Shown: in pieces, positions 55,774-64,000 of the stretch
Numbering within the stretch: the first letter of the stretch is position 1
How the letters are laid out: the number at the start of each line of letters is the position of its first letter
NCBI GenBank assembly: GCA_037131735.1
Contig: JBAXQM010000004.1
Span: forward strand, 62,001-126,000
Origin: CAIUPE01 sp037131735
Lineage (GTDB): Bacteria; Pseudomonadota; Alphaproteobacteria; Rhizobiales; Beijerinckiaceae
Direction of reading: 5' to 3'
Length of the DNA stretch: 64,000 nt
Notes under the pieces: model-generated
The model's input: only the letters and a program-made list of their open reading frames with translations
The model's database searches: none
Told to the model about the DNA's origin: nothing
Position numbers and translations under genes: made by a program

Positions 55774-56712
55774 ATGTTGACTGCCGATGCCGCAGGTGTA
55801 TTTCCGATTGCGCCAACCCCCTTTCTGCCTGATGGCGCGCTCGACTGGACGAGCACGGATCGCATGATCGATCACTATGTCGGCTGTGGTGCGACGGGTG
55901 TGACGATCCTTGGCATTATGGGCGAAGCGCCGAAACTTGATTCGGATGAGGCGCTTGCTTTTGCCAAACGCACCATTAAACGCGCACCAAAATTGCCTTT
56001 CATTGTTGGCGTCTCAGCGCCCGGCTTTGCCGCCATGCGCGCTCTCGCGCGCGCGGTGATGGATGAGGGTGCGGCGGGTGTAATGATCGCGCCGCCTTCA
56101 TCTCTGCGCACTGATGATCAAATCGTCACTTATTACGCGCAAGCTGTAGGAGCGATCGGCGCGGATATTCCGTTTGTGATTCAGGATTATCCGCTTACTT
56201 TGTCTGTCATCATGACGCCGCATGTGATCCGCCGCATTGTGATGGACAATCCGTCTTGCGTGATGCTCAAGCATGAAGACTGGCCGGGACTCGAGAAAAT
56301 TTCAACGCTTCGGAAATTTCAAAGCGAAGGCAGTTTGCGGCCCATTTCTATTCTCACGGGCAATGGCGGTTTGTTTTTGGATTTCGAAATGGAACGTGGC
56401 GCTGATGGCGCAATGACCGGTTACGCTTTCCCTGAATTACTTGTCGATGTTGTCGCGTTTCAAAAAGCCGGACAACGGGATGCCGCACATAATCTCTTTG
56501 ACGCTCATCTGCCTTTGCTCCGCTATGAGCAACAACAAGGCGTTGGCCTTGCCGTGCGCAAATATACGCTGATGCGACGGGGTATTCTTGCGTCTGATGC
56601 CCAAAGAAAACCGGGCAGTGGATTAAGCGAGAAAGCTAAAGCGGAAGTTGAGTATTTGCTCAAACGCCTTGCACAGCATGATCCGCGAGCGGCTCTTATC
56701 AAACCGCTTTAA
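55774..56712 (+). CDS. Dihydrodipicolinate synthase/N-acetylneuraminate lyase family aldolase
   Basis: 312 residues, TIM-barrel class I aldolase: GIMGEAPKL (pyruvate-binding loop), catalytic Tyr in FVIQDYPLT and Schiff-base Lys in CVMLKHEDWPG. The long C-terminus and divergence from DapA suggest a sugar-acid or aromatic aldolase/dehydratase rather than lysine synthesis. It overlaps cbbR tail-to-tail by 4 bp. No functional tie to carbon fixation can be shown. Confidence 0.8.
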   Translation: MLTADAAGVFPIAPTPFLPDGALDWTSTDRMIDHYVGCGATGVTILGIMGEAPKLDSDEALAFAKRTIKRAPKLPFIVGVSAPGFAAMRALARAVMDEGAAGVMIAPPSSLRTDDQIVTYYAQAVGAIGADIPFVIQDYPLTLSVIMTPHVIRRIVMDNPSCVMLKHEDWPGLEKISTLRKFQSEGSLRPISILTGNGGLFLDFEMERGADGAMTGYAFPELLVDVVAFQKAGQRDAAHNLFDAHLPLLRYEQQQGVGLAVRKYTLMRRGILASDAQRKPGSGLSEKAKAEVEYLLKRLAQHDPRAALIKPL

Positions 56713-57653
56713 ACGTCTTCTATCTGCATCGGATAGATCGTCGGAATGAAGGGCAGATAACGCGCGCCTTCTGCAACAAGAAATTCATTGAAGGCGCGCA
56801 TCGCCGGATTGGGTTCGCGATCCGATCGCGTGACACCATACCATTGGCGGCGGATGGGCATACCTTCAACATCAAGGATCTTTATTCGACCGAGTTCAAA
56901 CTCCATCGCGATCGTATGCGCGGAGATAAAGGCGATGCCCATACCGGCCATCACCGCTTGTTTGATCGTTTCATTCGATGTCATTTCTGTATGACGGAGC
57001 TCTTGCCAGCCTAGGACATCGCTCATGAAGATATCGAGAGAGGAGCGCGTGCCTGAACCCGGCTCACGAACGATGAACTTATGAGCAAGAAGATCTTCTT
57101 TCGCGAGCGCGCGTCGCTTTGTCAGCGGGTGATCAGGAGCGGCGATCATCACAAGCGGATGATCACCAAACAACAAAGAGCGCACACCAAAATCGCGCGG
57201 TGGCCGGCCCATCAAAGCGAGGTCGATATCATATTGCCGCAATGAATCGATGATGCCGAAGCGATTGCCGACCGAGAGCACAATTTCAATGCCCGGATGT
57301 TTGGCCCGAAAGCCTGCAATAAGCGCCGGGGCAAAATATTTGGCTGTCGAGACCGCGCCAATGGCCAAACGGCCCGACCCAGCGACCCTGATCGCATCGA
57401 CCTCTTCGAAGAAGCCGCGCAGCCGCAATTCGATATCGCGCGCCGCCCGCAGCGCGACCTCGCCTGCGGCTGTAGGACGCATACCGTCCCGGCTACGGTC
57501 AAAGAGTGGAAGCCCCAACTGTTCCTCGAGCTGTTTGAGCTGCAAGGTGATGGCCGGTCCGGTAAGATTAAGCTCTTGCGCTGCTTGGGAAATCTTCCCC
57601 GACCGCTTGATCGCGAGGAGCGATAGCATCTGTCGGAACGTGACGTGGCGCAT
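56709..57653 (-). CDS. cbbR: LysR-type regulator CbbR
   Basis: 314 residues. N-terminal winged HTH (SQAAQELNLTGPAITLQLKQLEE) and a LysR effector domain. It is divergent from cbbF with the palindrome at 57672 between them, the standard cbbR arrangement. CbbR activates CBB operons in response to metabolites such as RuBP, PEP or NADPH depending on species. Confidence 0.92.
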   Translation of the reverse strand: MRHVTFRQMLSLLAIKRSGKISQAAQELNLTGPAITLQLKQLEEQLGLPLFDRSRDGMRPTAAGEVALRAARDIELRLRGFFEEVDAIRVAGSGRLAIGAVSTAKYFAPALIAGFRAKHPGIEIVLSVGNRFGIIDSLRQYDIDLALMGRPPRDFGVRSLLFGDHPLVMIAAPDHPLTKRRALAKEDLLAHKFIVREPGSGTRSSLDIFMSDVLGWQELRHTEMTSNETIKQAVMAGMGIAFISAHTIAMEFELGRIKILDVEGMPIRRQWYGVTRSDREPNPAMRAFNEFLVAEGARYLPFIPTIYPMQIEDV

Positions 57654-57671
57654 GACTAAAGTTAAAAAATT

Positions 57672-57692
57672 TTATCTAAACTGTAAAGATAA
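57672..57692. promoter_or_regulatory. Candidate CbbR operator
   Basis: TTATCT, 9 bp, AGATAA form a perfect palindrome in an AT-rich stretch between cbbR and cbbF, flanked by further AAATTTTA/TAAAATTT symmetry. LysR-type sites have T-N11-A symmetry, which this contains. It lies 19-39 bp upstream of the cbbR start and about 100 bp before cbbF. Confidence 0.5.
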
Positions 57693-57788
57693 TAAAATTT
57701 ACTAATCTTTGGAAAAGCCGATGGTCGCCCCGACTTCGACTGAGGCCGCGTATCGCGCGACCCGGCCGAGGCAACATAGGGGGGCCTC

Positions 57789-58826
57789 ATGCGCGGATCC
57801 ACGCTCGCGGATTATCTCGGACAACTGACGGCCTCGGCGGATATTGCCCATGCCCGCGCCGCCCTTCTTATCGAGCATTTTGCCGAGGCCGCAGCCGATA
57901 TGCGCCGCGCCATCAATGAAGGGGCGCTCGGCGCCGCCTTCGCCGCCAGCACGGCAAATAGCAATGCGGATGGCGATGATCAAAAGGCGCTCGATGTTCA
58001 CGCTGACAATGCCTTCATTAATGCCGCGCAGACCGCCCGCGTTGCGCATTACGCCTCCGAAGAACAAGCCCATCCGCTGACCATTGATCCCTTGAGCCCT
58101 ATTTCGGTCGCGGTTGATCCGTTGGATGGCTCATCGAATATCGACACGAATATTTCTATCGGATCGATCTTTTCGATTGTGCCGACCAAGGGCGATGCGA
58201 CACAGACCTTTCATCAACCGGGCTCTGATCAGATCGCTGCCGGATTTTTCATTTACGGGCCGCAAGTAGCACTCGCCCTGACGCTCGGCGATGGCACGGC
58301 GATCTTTGTTTACTCCGAACGCCGCAACGCGTTCATCATGGCCTATGAGCGCGCGCGTATTGATGCGGATGCAAAGGAATTCGCGATCAACATGTCGAAT
58401 TACCGGCATTGGGACGAATCGATGCGCACTTATGTCGATGATTGTCTTTCGGGCCAAACCGGCCCGCGCGAAAAAGACTTCAATATGCGCTGGATCGCTT
58501 CGCTCGTGGCTGAAGCCTATCGCATATTCATTCGTGGCGGCATTTTCATATATCCGCGCGACAATCGCAAAGGCTATGGCCAAGGCCGGTTACGCCTTGT
58601 TTATGAAGCCAATCCCATTGCCATGCTTGTTGAACAAGCGGGCGGCCGCGCGATCGATGGTGAGAACCGCATTCTCGATATTGTTCCTTCATCGCTGCAT
58701 CAACGTGTGCCGTTGATTTTTGGCTCGGCAGCCGAAGTCAGAAAAATCGCGCGTTATCACGCCGATCCTTCGCGTCTCGCGATTCGTCATCCTCTCTTCA
58801 GCAATCGCGGCCTGTTCCGAGCCTAA
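57789..58826 (+). CDS. cbbF: Class I fructose-1,6-bisphosphatase (CBB cycle)
   Basis: 345 residues. The metal-binding signature VAVDPLDGSSNIDTN and the substrate region FIYPRDNRKGYGQGRLRL are intact. It dephosphorylates FBP, and often SBP in CBB operons. First gene of the cbb operon, divergent from cbbR. Confidence 0.96.
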   Translation: MRGSTLADYLGQLTASADIAHARAALLIEHFAEAAADMRRAINEGALGAAFAASTANSNADGDDQKALDVHADNAFINAAQTARVAHYASEEQAHPLTIDPLSPISVAVDPLDGSSNIDTNISIGSIFSIVPTKGDATQTFHQPGSDQIAAGFFIYGPQVALALTLGDGTAIFVYSERRNAFIMAYERARIDADAKEFAINMSNYRHWDESMRTYVDDCLSGQTGPREKDFNMRWIASLVAEAYRIFIRGGIFIYPRDNRKGYGQGRLRLVYEANPIAMLVEQAGGRAIDGENRILDIVPSSLHQRVPLIFGSAAEVRKIARYHADPSRLAIRHPLFSNRGLFRA

Positions 58827-58839
58827 AGGAAGCGTATCT

Positions 58840-59712
58840 ATGTCACAGCGTCATCCTATCATTGCCATTACAGGTTCGTCCGGCGCCGGAACAACAACGG
58901 TTAAAGACACATTCTCGAAAATTTTCGTGCGTGAAGGTGTGAATGCTGCCTTTATCGAAGGCGACGCTTTTCATCGCTATGATCGCGCGGCGATGAAACA
59001 AAAGGTTGCCGAAGAAGAAAAGAACGGCAATCTTCATTTCACGCATTTCAATCCCGAAGCGAATGAACTTGAAACGCTTGAAGGCGTTTTTGAAAATTAT
59101 GGCCGCACGGGAACCGGAAAAACCCGTATCTATGTTCATGATGATGCCGAAGCGCAGCATTATGGTACACCACCCGGCACATTTACCGCTTGGCATGATT
59201 TACCTAATTCGGATGTGCTCTTTTATGAAGGCTTGCATGGTTGTGCGGTGACTGAAAAAGTCAATCTCGCCAAACATGTTGATCTTAAAATCGGCGTGGT
59301 ACCGGTGATCAATCTTGAATGGATCCAAAAGATCCATCGCGACAAATCGCTGCGTGGCTACTCGACAGAAGCGATTACGGAAACGATTTTGCGCCGTATG
59401 CCTGATTATGCGCGTTATATTTGCCCGCAATTCTCGCACACGAATATCAACTTCCAACGTGTGCCGACGGTTGATACTTCAAACCCGTTTGTTGCGCGCT
59501 GGATTCCGACACCGGCCGAATCGATGTTGGTCATTCGTTTCGCCAATCCACGCGGCATTGATTTCCCCTATCTCCAATCGATGTTGTCCGGCTCGTGGAT
59601 GTCACGCGCCAACTCGATTGTGTGCGGTGGCGATAAGCTTGATCTCGCGATGCAGCTTATTTTCACGCCTCTGATCAATAAGCTCATGGATATTAAACGT
59701 CGCACATCCTGA
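58840..59712 (+). CDS. cbbP: Phosphoribulokinase
   Basis: 290 residues from ATG 58840 (AAAGGAAG upstream); the open frame extends back into cbbF without homology. P-loop GSSGAGTTTVK near the N-terminus and EGDAFHRYDRAAMK are typical of proteobacterial class I PRK. It makes ribulose 1,5-bisphosphate for CbbLS. Confidence 0.97.
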   Translation: MSQRHPIIAITGSSGAGTTTVKDTFSKIFVREGVNAAFIEGDAFHRYDRAAMKQKVAEEEKNGNLHFTHFNPEANELETLEGVFENYGRTGTGKTRIYVHDDAEAQHYGTPPGTFTAWHDLPNSDVLFYEGLHGCAVTEKVNLAKHVDLKIGVVPVINLEWIQKIHRDKSLRGYSTEAITETILRRMPDYARYICPQFSHTNINFQRVPTVDTSNPFVARWIPTPAESMLVIRFANPRGIDFPYLQSMLSGSWMSRANSIVCGGDKLDLAMQLIFTPLINKLMDIKRRTS

Positions 59713-59777
59713 GTTCGCTTTCGCTTCCTGCAATCCGTTTCATCCTATTTCCTGCTTTTTGAAAGAAAGGTTTCATC

Positions 59778-61238
59778 ATGGACCAACCCCTCTCCGCCGA
59801 GCTTAAAGGCAAAGACCGCTACCGCGCGGGCGTGCTTAAATATGCGCAAATGGGCTATTGGAACGGCGATTATGTTCCGAAGGATACCGATCTCATCGCG
59901 CTCTTCCGCATTACGCCACAAGATGGCGTTGATCCGATTGAAGCCGCTGCCGCTGTTGCGGGTGAAAGCTCGACTGCAACATGGACGGTGGTGTGGACCG
60001 ATCGCCTGACGGCTGCCGATCAATATCGCGCAAAGGCCTACCGCGTTGATCCGGTGCCCGGACAACCCGGTCAGTATTTCTGCTATGTTGCTTATGATTT
60101 GATCCTATTCGAAGAAGGATCAATCGCGAACCTCACAGCATCCATCATCGGCAATGTGTTCTCCTTCAAGCCTTTGAAGGCTGCACGTCTCGAAGATATG
60201 CGCTTCCCCGTTGCCTATGTGAAAACCTTCAAGGGTCCACCGACCGGCATCGTGGTTGAGCGCGAGCGTCTTGATAAATTCGGCAAGCCTTTGCTTGGCG
60301 CCACGACAAAGCCGAAGCTCGGTCTCTCGGGCAAAAATTATGGCCGCGTTGTGTATGAAGGCCTCAAGGGCGGCCTTGATTTCATGAAGGATGACGAGAA
60401 CATCAACTCGCAAGCCTTTATGCATTATCGCGACCGGTTCTTGTATTGCATGGAAGCCGTGAACAAGGCTTCGGCCGAAACGGGTGAAGTGAAGGGCCAT
60501 TACCTCAACATCACCGCCGGTACGATGGAAGAAATGTATCGCCGCGCAGAATTCGCGAAAGAACTTGGCTCGGTCATCGTGATGGTGGATTTGATTGTCG
60601 GCTACACGGCCATTCAATCGATCTCCGAATGGTGCCGCCAGAATGATATGATTTTGCACATGCATCGCGCAGGTCACGGCACTTATACACGCCAGAAAAA
60701 TCACGGCGTCTCGTTCCGTGTGATTGCGAAGTGGTTGCGCCTTGCGGGTGTTGACCATCTTCATACGGGCACGGCCGTCGGCAAGCTCGAAGGCGATCCG
60801 ATGACGGTGCAGGGTTATTACAATGTTTGCCGCGAATTGAAGAACGAAGTGGATCTGCAACGCGGTATCTTCTTCGAGCAAGACTGGGCCGATATGCGCA
60901 AAGTCATGCCGGTGGCCTCAGGCGGCATTCATGCCGGTCAGATGCATCAGCTCTTGGATCTCTTTGGCGATGATGTCGTATTGCAATTTGGTGGTGGCAC
61001 AATCGGTCACCCGATGGGCATCCAAGCCGGTGCGCAAGCCAATCGCGTCGCTCTCGAAGCGATGGTGCTTGCCCGCAATGAAGGTCGCGACATCAAGAAT
61101 GAAGGTCCGGAAATTCTCCGCGCTGCTGCAAAATGGTGCAAACCGCTTGAAGCCGCGCTCGATACCTGGGGCAACATCACCTTCAATTATGAATCAACCG
61201 ACACGTCGGACTTCGTTCCGCAAGTCGCTGTGATCTGA
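59778..61238 (+). CDS. cbbL: RuBisCO large subunit, red-type form I (IC)
   Basis: 486 residues, the red-type length. Active-site TTKPKLGLSGKNY, the carbamylated-Lys region GGLDFMKDDENI, loop 6 HTGTAVGKLEGDP and GGGTIGHPMG are all intact. The downstream cbbX and the AELKGKDRYRAGVLKYA N-terminus confirm form IC/ID. It catalyses CO2 fixation onto RuBP. Preceded by a 65-bp gap with GAAAGAAAGG before the ATG. Confidence 0.98.
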   Translation: MDQPLSAELKGKDRYRAGVLKYAQMGYWNGDYVPKDTDLIALFRITPQDGVDPIEAAAAVAGESSTATWTVVWTDRLTAADQYRAKAYRVDPVPGQPGQYFCYVAYDLILFEEGSIANLTASIIGNVFSFKPLKAARLEDMRFPVAYVKTFKGPPTGIVVERERLDKFGKPLLGATTKPKLGLSGKNYGRVVYEGLKGGLDFMKDDENINSQAFMHYRDRFLYCMEAVNKASAETGEVKGHYLNITAGTMEEMYRRAEFAKELGSVIVMVDLIVGYTAIQSISEWCRQNDMILHMHRAGHGTYTRQKNHGVSFRVIAKWLRLAGVDHLHTGTAVGKLEGDPMTVQGYYNVCRELKNEVDLQRGIFFEQDWADMRKVMPVASGGIHAGQMHQLLDLFGDDVVLQFGGGTIGHPMGIQAGAQANRVALEAMVLARNEGRDIKNEGPEILRAAAKWCKPLEAALDTWGNITFNYESTDTSDFVPQVAVI

Positions 61239-61256
61239 TCGGAAAGGATACACATC

Positions 61257-61646
61257 ATGCGTATTACCCAAGGCTGTTTTTCATTTCTGCCCGATCTCAC
61301 CGACGCGCAGATTTCTGCTCAAATCGAATATTGCCTGAAAAATGATTGGGCCATCGGCATTGAATATACCGATGATCCGCATCCGCGTAACACCTATTGG
61401 GAAATGTGGGGTCTGCCTATGTTTGACCTTCAAGACCCGAAAGGTGTGATGATGGAACTCGAGGAGTGCCGCAAGGCACATGCGGAAAGCTATATCCGCA
61501 TCAACGCCTTCGACTCGACGCGCGGTTTTGAAACTGTGCGCATGTCCTTCATCGTCAACCGTCCGAAAGTCGAGCCGAAGATTACGATGACGCGCACCGA
61601 CACACGTGGCCGTTCACAAACTTATGCATGGCAAGCGACACGCTAA
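61257..61646 (+). CDS. cbbS: RuBisCO small subunit
   Basis: 129 residues; starts MRITQGCFSFLPDLTDAQI, with the conserved YTDDPHPRNTYWEMWGLPMF and the C-terminal extension of red-type small subunits (beta-hairpin inserted in the holoenzyme pore). Forms L8S8 with CbbL, 18 bp downstream. Confidence 0.97.
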   Translation: MRITQGCFSFLPDLTDAQISAQIEYCLKNDWAIGIEYTDDPHPRNTYWEMWGLPMFDLQDPKGVMMELEECRKAHAESYIRINAFDSTRGFETVRMSFIVNRPKVEPKITMTRTDTRGRSQTYAWQATR

Positions 61647-61663
61647 GAGAGAAGAACCATATC

Positions 61664-62575
61664 ATGAATGACCCAGCGCCTCAGGCTATTACCCATGTCG
61701 ACCTCAAGGCCGAATATGAAGCCTCGGGCGTTGCGGCCATTCTTGATGAATTGGAGCATGAGCTGATCGGCTTGCAGCCGGTTAAGCAACGCATCCGCGA
61801 AGTGGCAGCGCTTTTGATTGTCGAGCGCGCGCGCAAGACGATGGGTCTGTCCTTTGATCCCCCAACTTTGCATATGAGCTTCACCGGCAATCCGGGCACG
61901 GGCAAAACGACGCTCGCATTACGCATGGCGAATATTCTTCATCGTTTAGGCTATGTACGCAAAGGCCATCTTGTATCCGTGACGCGCGATGATCTAGTCG
62001 GACAATATATCGGCCATACTGCACCAAAGACGAAAGAAGTCTTGAAGCGTGCGATGGGCGGTGTGCTCTTTATCGATGAAGCCTATTATCTTTATCGTCC
62101 CGACAATGAGCGCGACTATGGCCAAGAGGCTATCGAAATTCTTCTTCAGGTGATGGAGAACAACCGCGAAGATCTGGTTGTCATTCTTGCGGGCTATGCG
62201 GACCGGATGGATATGTTCTTTCAGTCCAATCCCGTCTTCCGCTCACGCATCGCGCATCACATTGATTTTCCCGATTATGCGAATGAAGAGCTGCTTTCGA
62301 TTTCCGAGACCATGCTGGAGCGGCAGAATTATCACCTCGCACCGGAAGCCAAAGCGACCATGGCTGCCTATATCGAGGCGCGGCGCCAGCAACCGCATTT
62401 CGCGAATGCCCGCTCCATCCGCAATGCGCTTGACCGTGCGCGGCTTCGTCAGGCAAACCGTCTGTTCACAACGGCGTTGGGACCTCTTGATGCTGAAACC
62501 CTCTCGACCATTACGGCTGAGGATATTGCGGCAAGCCGCGTGTTCTCGGGCGGCATCGAACCCCGGAAAGCGTAA
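61664..62575 (+). CDS. cbbX: Red-type RuBisCO activase CbbX
   Basis: 303 residues from ATG 61664. AAA+ ATPase: Walker A TGNPGTGKTTLA, Walker B GVLFIDEAYYL and the RuBP-responsive CbbX pattern. It pulls the CbbL C-terminus to remove inhibitory sugar phosphates; it only works on red-type enzyme, matching cbbL here. Three bases separate it from the rpe ATG. Confidence 0.97.
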   Translation: MNDPAPQAITHVDLKAEYEASGVAAILDELEHELIGLQPVKQRIREVAALLIVERARKTMGLSFDPPTLHMSFTGNPGTGKTTLALRMANILHRLGYVRKGHLVSVTRDDLVGQYIGHTAPKTKEVLKRAMGGVLFIDEAYYLYRPDNERDYGQEAIEILLQVMENNREDLVVILAGYADRMDMFFQSNPVFRSRIAHHIDFPDYANEELLSISETMLERQNYHLAPEAKATMAAYIEARRQQPHFANARSIRNALDRARLRQANRLFTTALGPLDAETLSTITAEDIAASRVFSGGIEPRKA

Positions 62576-62578
62576 GTG

Positions 62579-63250
62579 ATGAGCAAGACCATAATCGCCC
62601 CCTCCGTTCTGTCAGCGGATTTCTCGAAGCTCGGCGATGAGGTCGAATCGGTTGTGAAAGCCGGTGCGGACTGGATTCATCTTGATGTGATGGATGGCCA
62701 TTTCGTGCCGAACATCACCTTCGGCCCGCCGGTGATCAAGGCGATCCGCAACCGCACCGATAAAATTTTCGATTGTCATTTAATGATCGCACCGGCTGAT
62801 CCCTATCTCGCGGCCTTTGCCGATGCGGGGTGCGATTACATCACGGTTCATGCAGAAGCGGGTCCGCATCTCGACCGCTCGCTGCAAACCATCCGCGCGC
62901 TCGGCAAAAAAGCTGGTGTATCACTCAATCCGTCAACGCATGAAAGCGTCATCGAATATGTGCTTGATCGGCTCGATCTTGTCTTGCTGATGACGGTCAA
63001 TCCGGGCTTTGGCGGACAGGCGTTTATTCCGGCGGTTGTCGAAAAAGTCGCGCGCGTCAAAGAGATGATCGGTATGCGCAAGATCGACATCGAAATCGAT
63101 GGTGGTGTGACTCCGGAAACCGCACCGCTCCTGACCGCTGCGGGCGCGAATGTACTCGTAGCAGGATCGGCGGTGTTCAAAGGCGGCGAGACGCAGTATG
63201 CGTCAAACATCACCGCGATTCGCGCGGTAGCCGACGCCGCAGCCCAGTGA
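62579..63250 (+). CDS. cbbE: Ribulose-phosphate 3-epimerase
   Basis: 223 residues from ATG 62579 (an in-frame GTG lies at 62576). IAPSVLSADFSKLG, HLDVMDGHFVPNITFGP and MTVNPGFGGQ are diagnostic, with the metal-binding His and Asp present. It interconverts xylulose 5- and ribulose 5-phosphate in the CBB cycle. Confidence 0.96.
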   Translation: MSKTIIAPSVLSADFSKLGDEVESVVKAGADWIHLDVMDGHFVPNITFGPPVIKAIRNRTDKIFDCHLMIAPADPYLAAFADAGCDYITVHAEAGPHLDRSLQTIRALGKKAGVSLNPSTHESVIEYVLDRLDLVLLMTVNPGFGGQAFIPAVVEKVARVKEMIGMRKIDIEIDGGVTPETAPLLTAAGANVLVAGSAVFKGGETQYASNITAIRAVADAAAQ

Positions 63251-63262
63251 GTTACACTTACA

Positions 63263-63922
63263 ATGCAGTCTCTGCTTTTTGATCTCGACGGCACGCTGAT
63301 TGAATCAGCGCCCGATATCGCCAATGCGCTCAATATTGTTTTGAAAGAGGCAAGCCGCCCGACAGTCACCGTTGATGAAACGCGATTGCTGATTGGTGAA
63401 GGTGTGGCGCGGCTCGTTGAAAAAGCCTTCGCCATGCGTGGCGGCGTGCCGGAAGCACCGGTTCTCGCCACCCATGTCGCGCGCATGAATAAGCTCTATG
63501 ATGCGGCTCTTACCGTTGAGACCTTTGTGATCCCGCATGCGAAAGAAGCGGTTGCCGCACTTTTCGCAGCAGGCCATCGCACAGCGGTTGTATCGAATAA
63601 GCCGGGTTTTCTCACCGAGCAGATTGTTAATCATTTTGGCCTCACACCGCATCTTCATGCCGTGCAAGGCGCGGAAGATCATCTGCCGAAAAAGCCTGCA
63701 CCCGATATGCTCTTTGCCGCGCTTGAAAAATCGGGCGGCACACGCGAGAGCGCGATCATGATTGGTGACTCGGCGATTGATGTTGCCGCTGCGCGTAATG
63801 CCAAAATGCCGGTCATTCTTGTACGGGGCGGCTATACAACGGCACCCGTTGAAACGCTCGGCGCCGATCTCGTGATCGACCATCTCGGTCATCTTCACGA
63901 TGCGCTTCAACGTTTCAAATAG
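63263..63922 (+). CDS. cbbZ: Phosphoglycolate phosphatase
   Basis: 219 residues, HAD hydrolase with nucleophile Asp in LLFDLDGTLIES, Lys in HLPKKPAPDML and IGDSAIDVAAAR. In a cbb operon this is CbbZ, which removes 2-phosphoglycolate produced by RuBisCO oxygenation. It follows the epimerase gene after 12 bp. Confidence 0.92.
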   Translation: MQSLLFDLDGTLIESAPDIANALNIVLKEASRPTVTVDETRLLIGEGVARLVEKAFAMRGGVPEAPVLATHVARMNKLYDAALTVETFVIPHAKEAVAALFAAGHRTAVVSNKPGFLTEQIVNHFGLTPHLHAVQGAEDHLPKKPAPDMLFAALEKSGGTRESAIMIGDSAIDVAAARNAKMPVILVRGGYTTAPVETLGADLVIDHLGHLHDALQRFK

Positions 63923-63932
63923 ACTATAGATT

Positions 63933-64000
63933 ATGACTCTTCGCGCGCTGATCTTTGATGTTGATGGCACGCTTGCGGAGACGGAAGAACTGCATCGCGA
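63933..64000 (+). CDS. cbbY: CbbY-type HAD phosphatase, 5' end only
   Basis: Only the first 22 codons are in the window: MTLRALIFDVDGTLAETEEL, the HAD motif I with the TLAETEELHR continuation typical of CbbY, a xylulose-1,5-bisphosphatase that removes a RuBisCO misfire inhibitor. It is 10 bp after cbbZ. The call is tentative because only the N-terminus is visible. Confidence 0.7.
   Translation, partial: MTLRALIFDVDGTLAETEELHR

Noticed and set aside
60120..60881. 253-codon open frame on the minus strand opposite cbbL
   Set aside because: cbbL is intact and highly conserved in the other direction; the antisense frame shows no recognisable domain and arises from cbbL codon bias.
62848..63486. 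212-codon minus-strand frame across cbbE and cbbZ
   Set aside because: Spans two well-identified genes and has a Ser/Ala/Arg-rich shadow composition.

Overview
The window is a chromosomal segment of an anoxygenic phototrophic alphaproteobacterium. It carries a nearly complete photosynthesis gene cluster (about 3.3-55.7 kb) joined directly to a Calvin-Benson-Bassham operon (about 56.7-64 kb). It encodes a type-2 (quinone) reaction centre with LH1 (pufQBALMC, puhABCE), the whole bacteriochlorophyll a branch, a spirilloxanthin-type carotenoid pathway and red-type form I RuBisCO with CbbX. Class, metabolism and cluster organisation are secure. Assignment to Hyphomicrobiales (Rhizobiales) is an inference from gene content, mainly the Brucella-type DXR-like enzyme; no rRNA is present to confirm it.

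Layout. 1-3056 (minus): end-truncated MFS transporter and gyrB, the housekeeping flank. 3355-13013 (plus): drl-dxs (first MEP-pathway steps), then bchI-bchD-bchO-DUF3422-crtI, with overlapping stop/start codons from bchI onward. 13017-13772 (minus): unknown membrane protein. 13877-17591 (plus): cytochrome P450, ATP-grasp ligase, crtB and a 44-residue membrane peptide; the P450/ATP-grasp pair is not a standard part of this pathway. 17602-20036 (minus): crtC, crtD. 20151-30968 (plus): crtE, crtF, bchCXYZ, pufQBALMC, closed by three tandem terminator-like hairpins. 31288-39492 (minus; transcribed in the order aerR/ppaA, ppsR, bchG, PucC-family gene, bchP, tspO, small membrane protein, cytochrome c2, type II IPP isomerase). 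39858-55231 (plus): bchFNBHLM, lhaA, puhABC, a 100-residue unknown, acsF, puhE, hemA. 55278-56712: DUF2177 and a dihydrodipicolinate-synthase-family gene. 56709-64000: divergent cbbR, then cbbF-cbbP-cbbL-cbbS-cbbX-cbbE-cbbZ and the start of cbbY.

How it works together. The MEP genes plus IPP isomerase supply isoprenoid units. CrtE makes geranylgeranyl-PP for carotenoids (CrtB, I, C, D, F) and for the bacteriochlorophyll tail (BchG, BchP). HemA feeds tetrapyrroles to BchHDI, BchM, AcsF (O2-dependent cyclase), BchNBL, BchF, BchXYZ and BchC. LhaA, the PucC-like protein and PuhB/C/E assemble RC-LH1. PufC and cytochrome c2 re-reduce the reaction centre. PpsR and a B12-type AerR/PpaA are the local regulators. 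Several promoters carry PpsR-type TGT-N12-ACA elements, including a tandem pair immediately before drl. No bchE, bchJ, crtA, pufX or puc genes are seen in the window.

Most noteworthy: (1) the P450/ATP-grasp pair translationally embedded in the carotenoid genes; (2) a DXR-like (DRL) gene beside dxs under an apparent PpsR operator; (3) a PpsR with a single cysteine; (4) a set of strong intercistronic RNA hairpins in puf; (5) conserved unknowns inside the operons (DUF3422, the puhC-acsF 100-mer, the crtB-coupled 44-mer).
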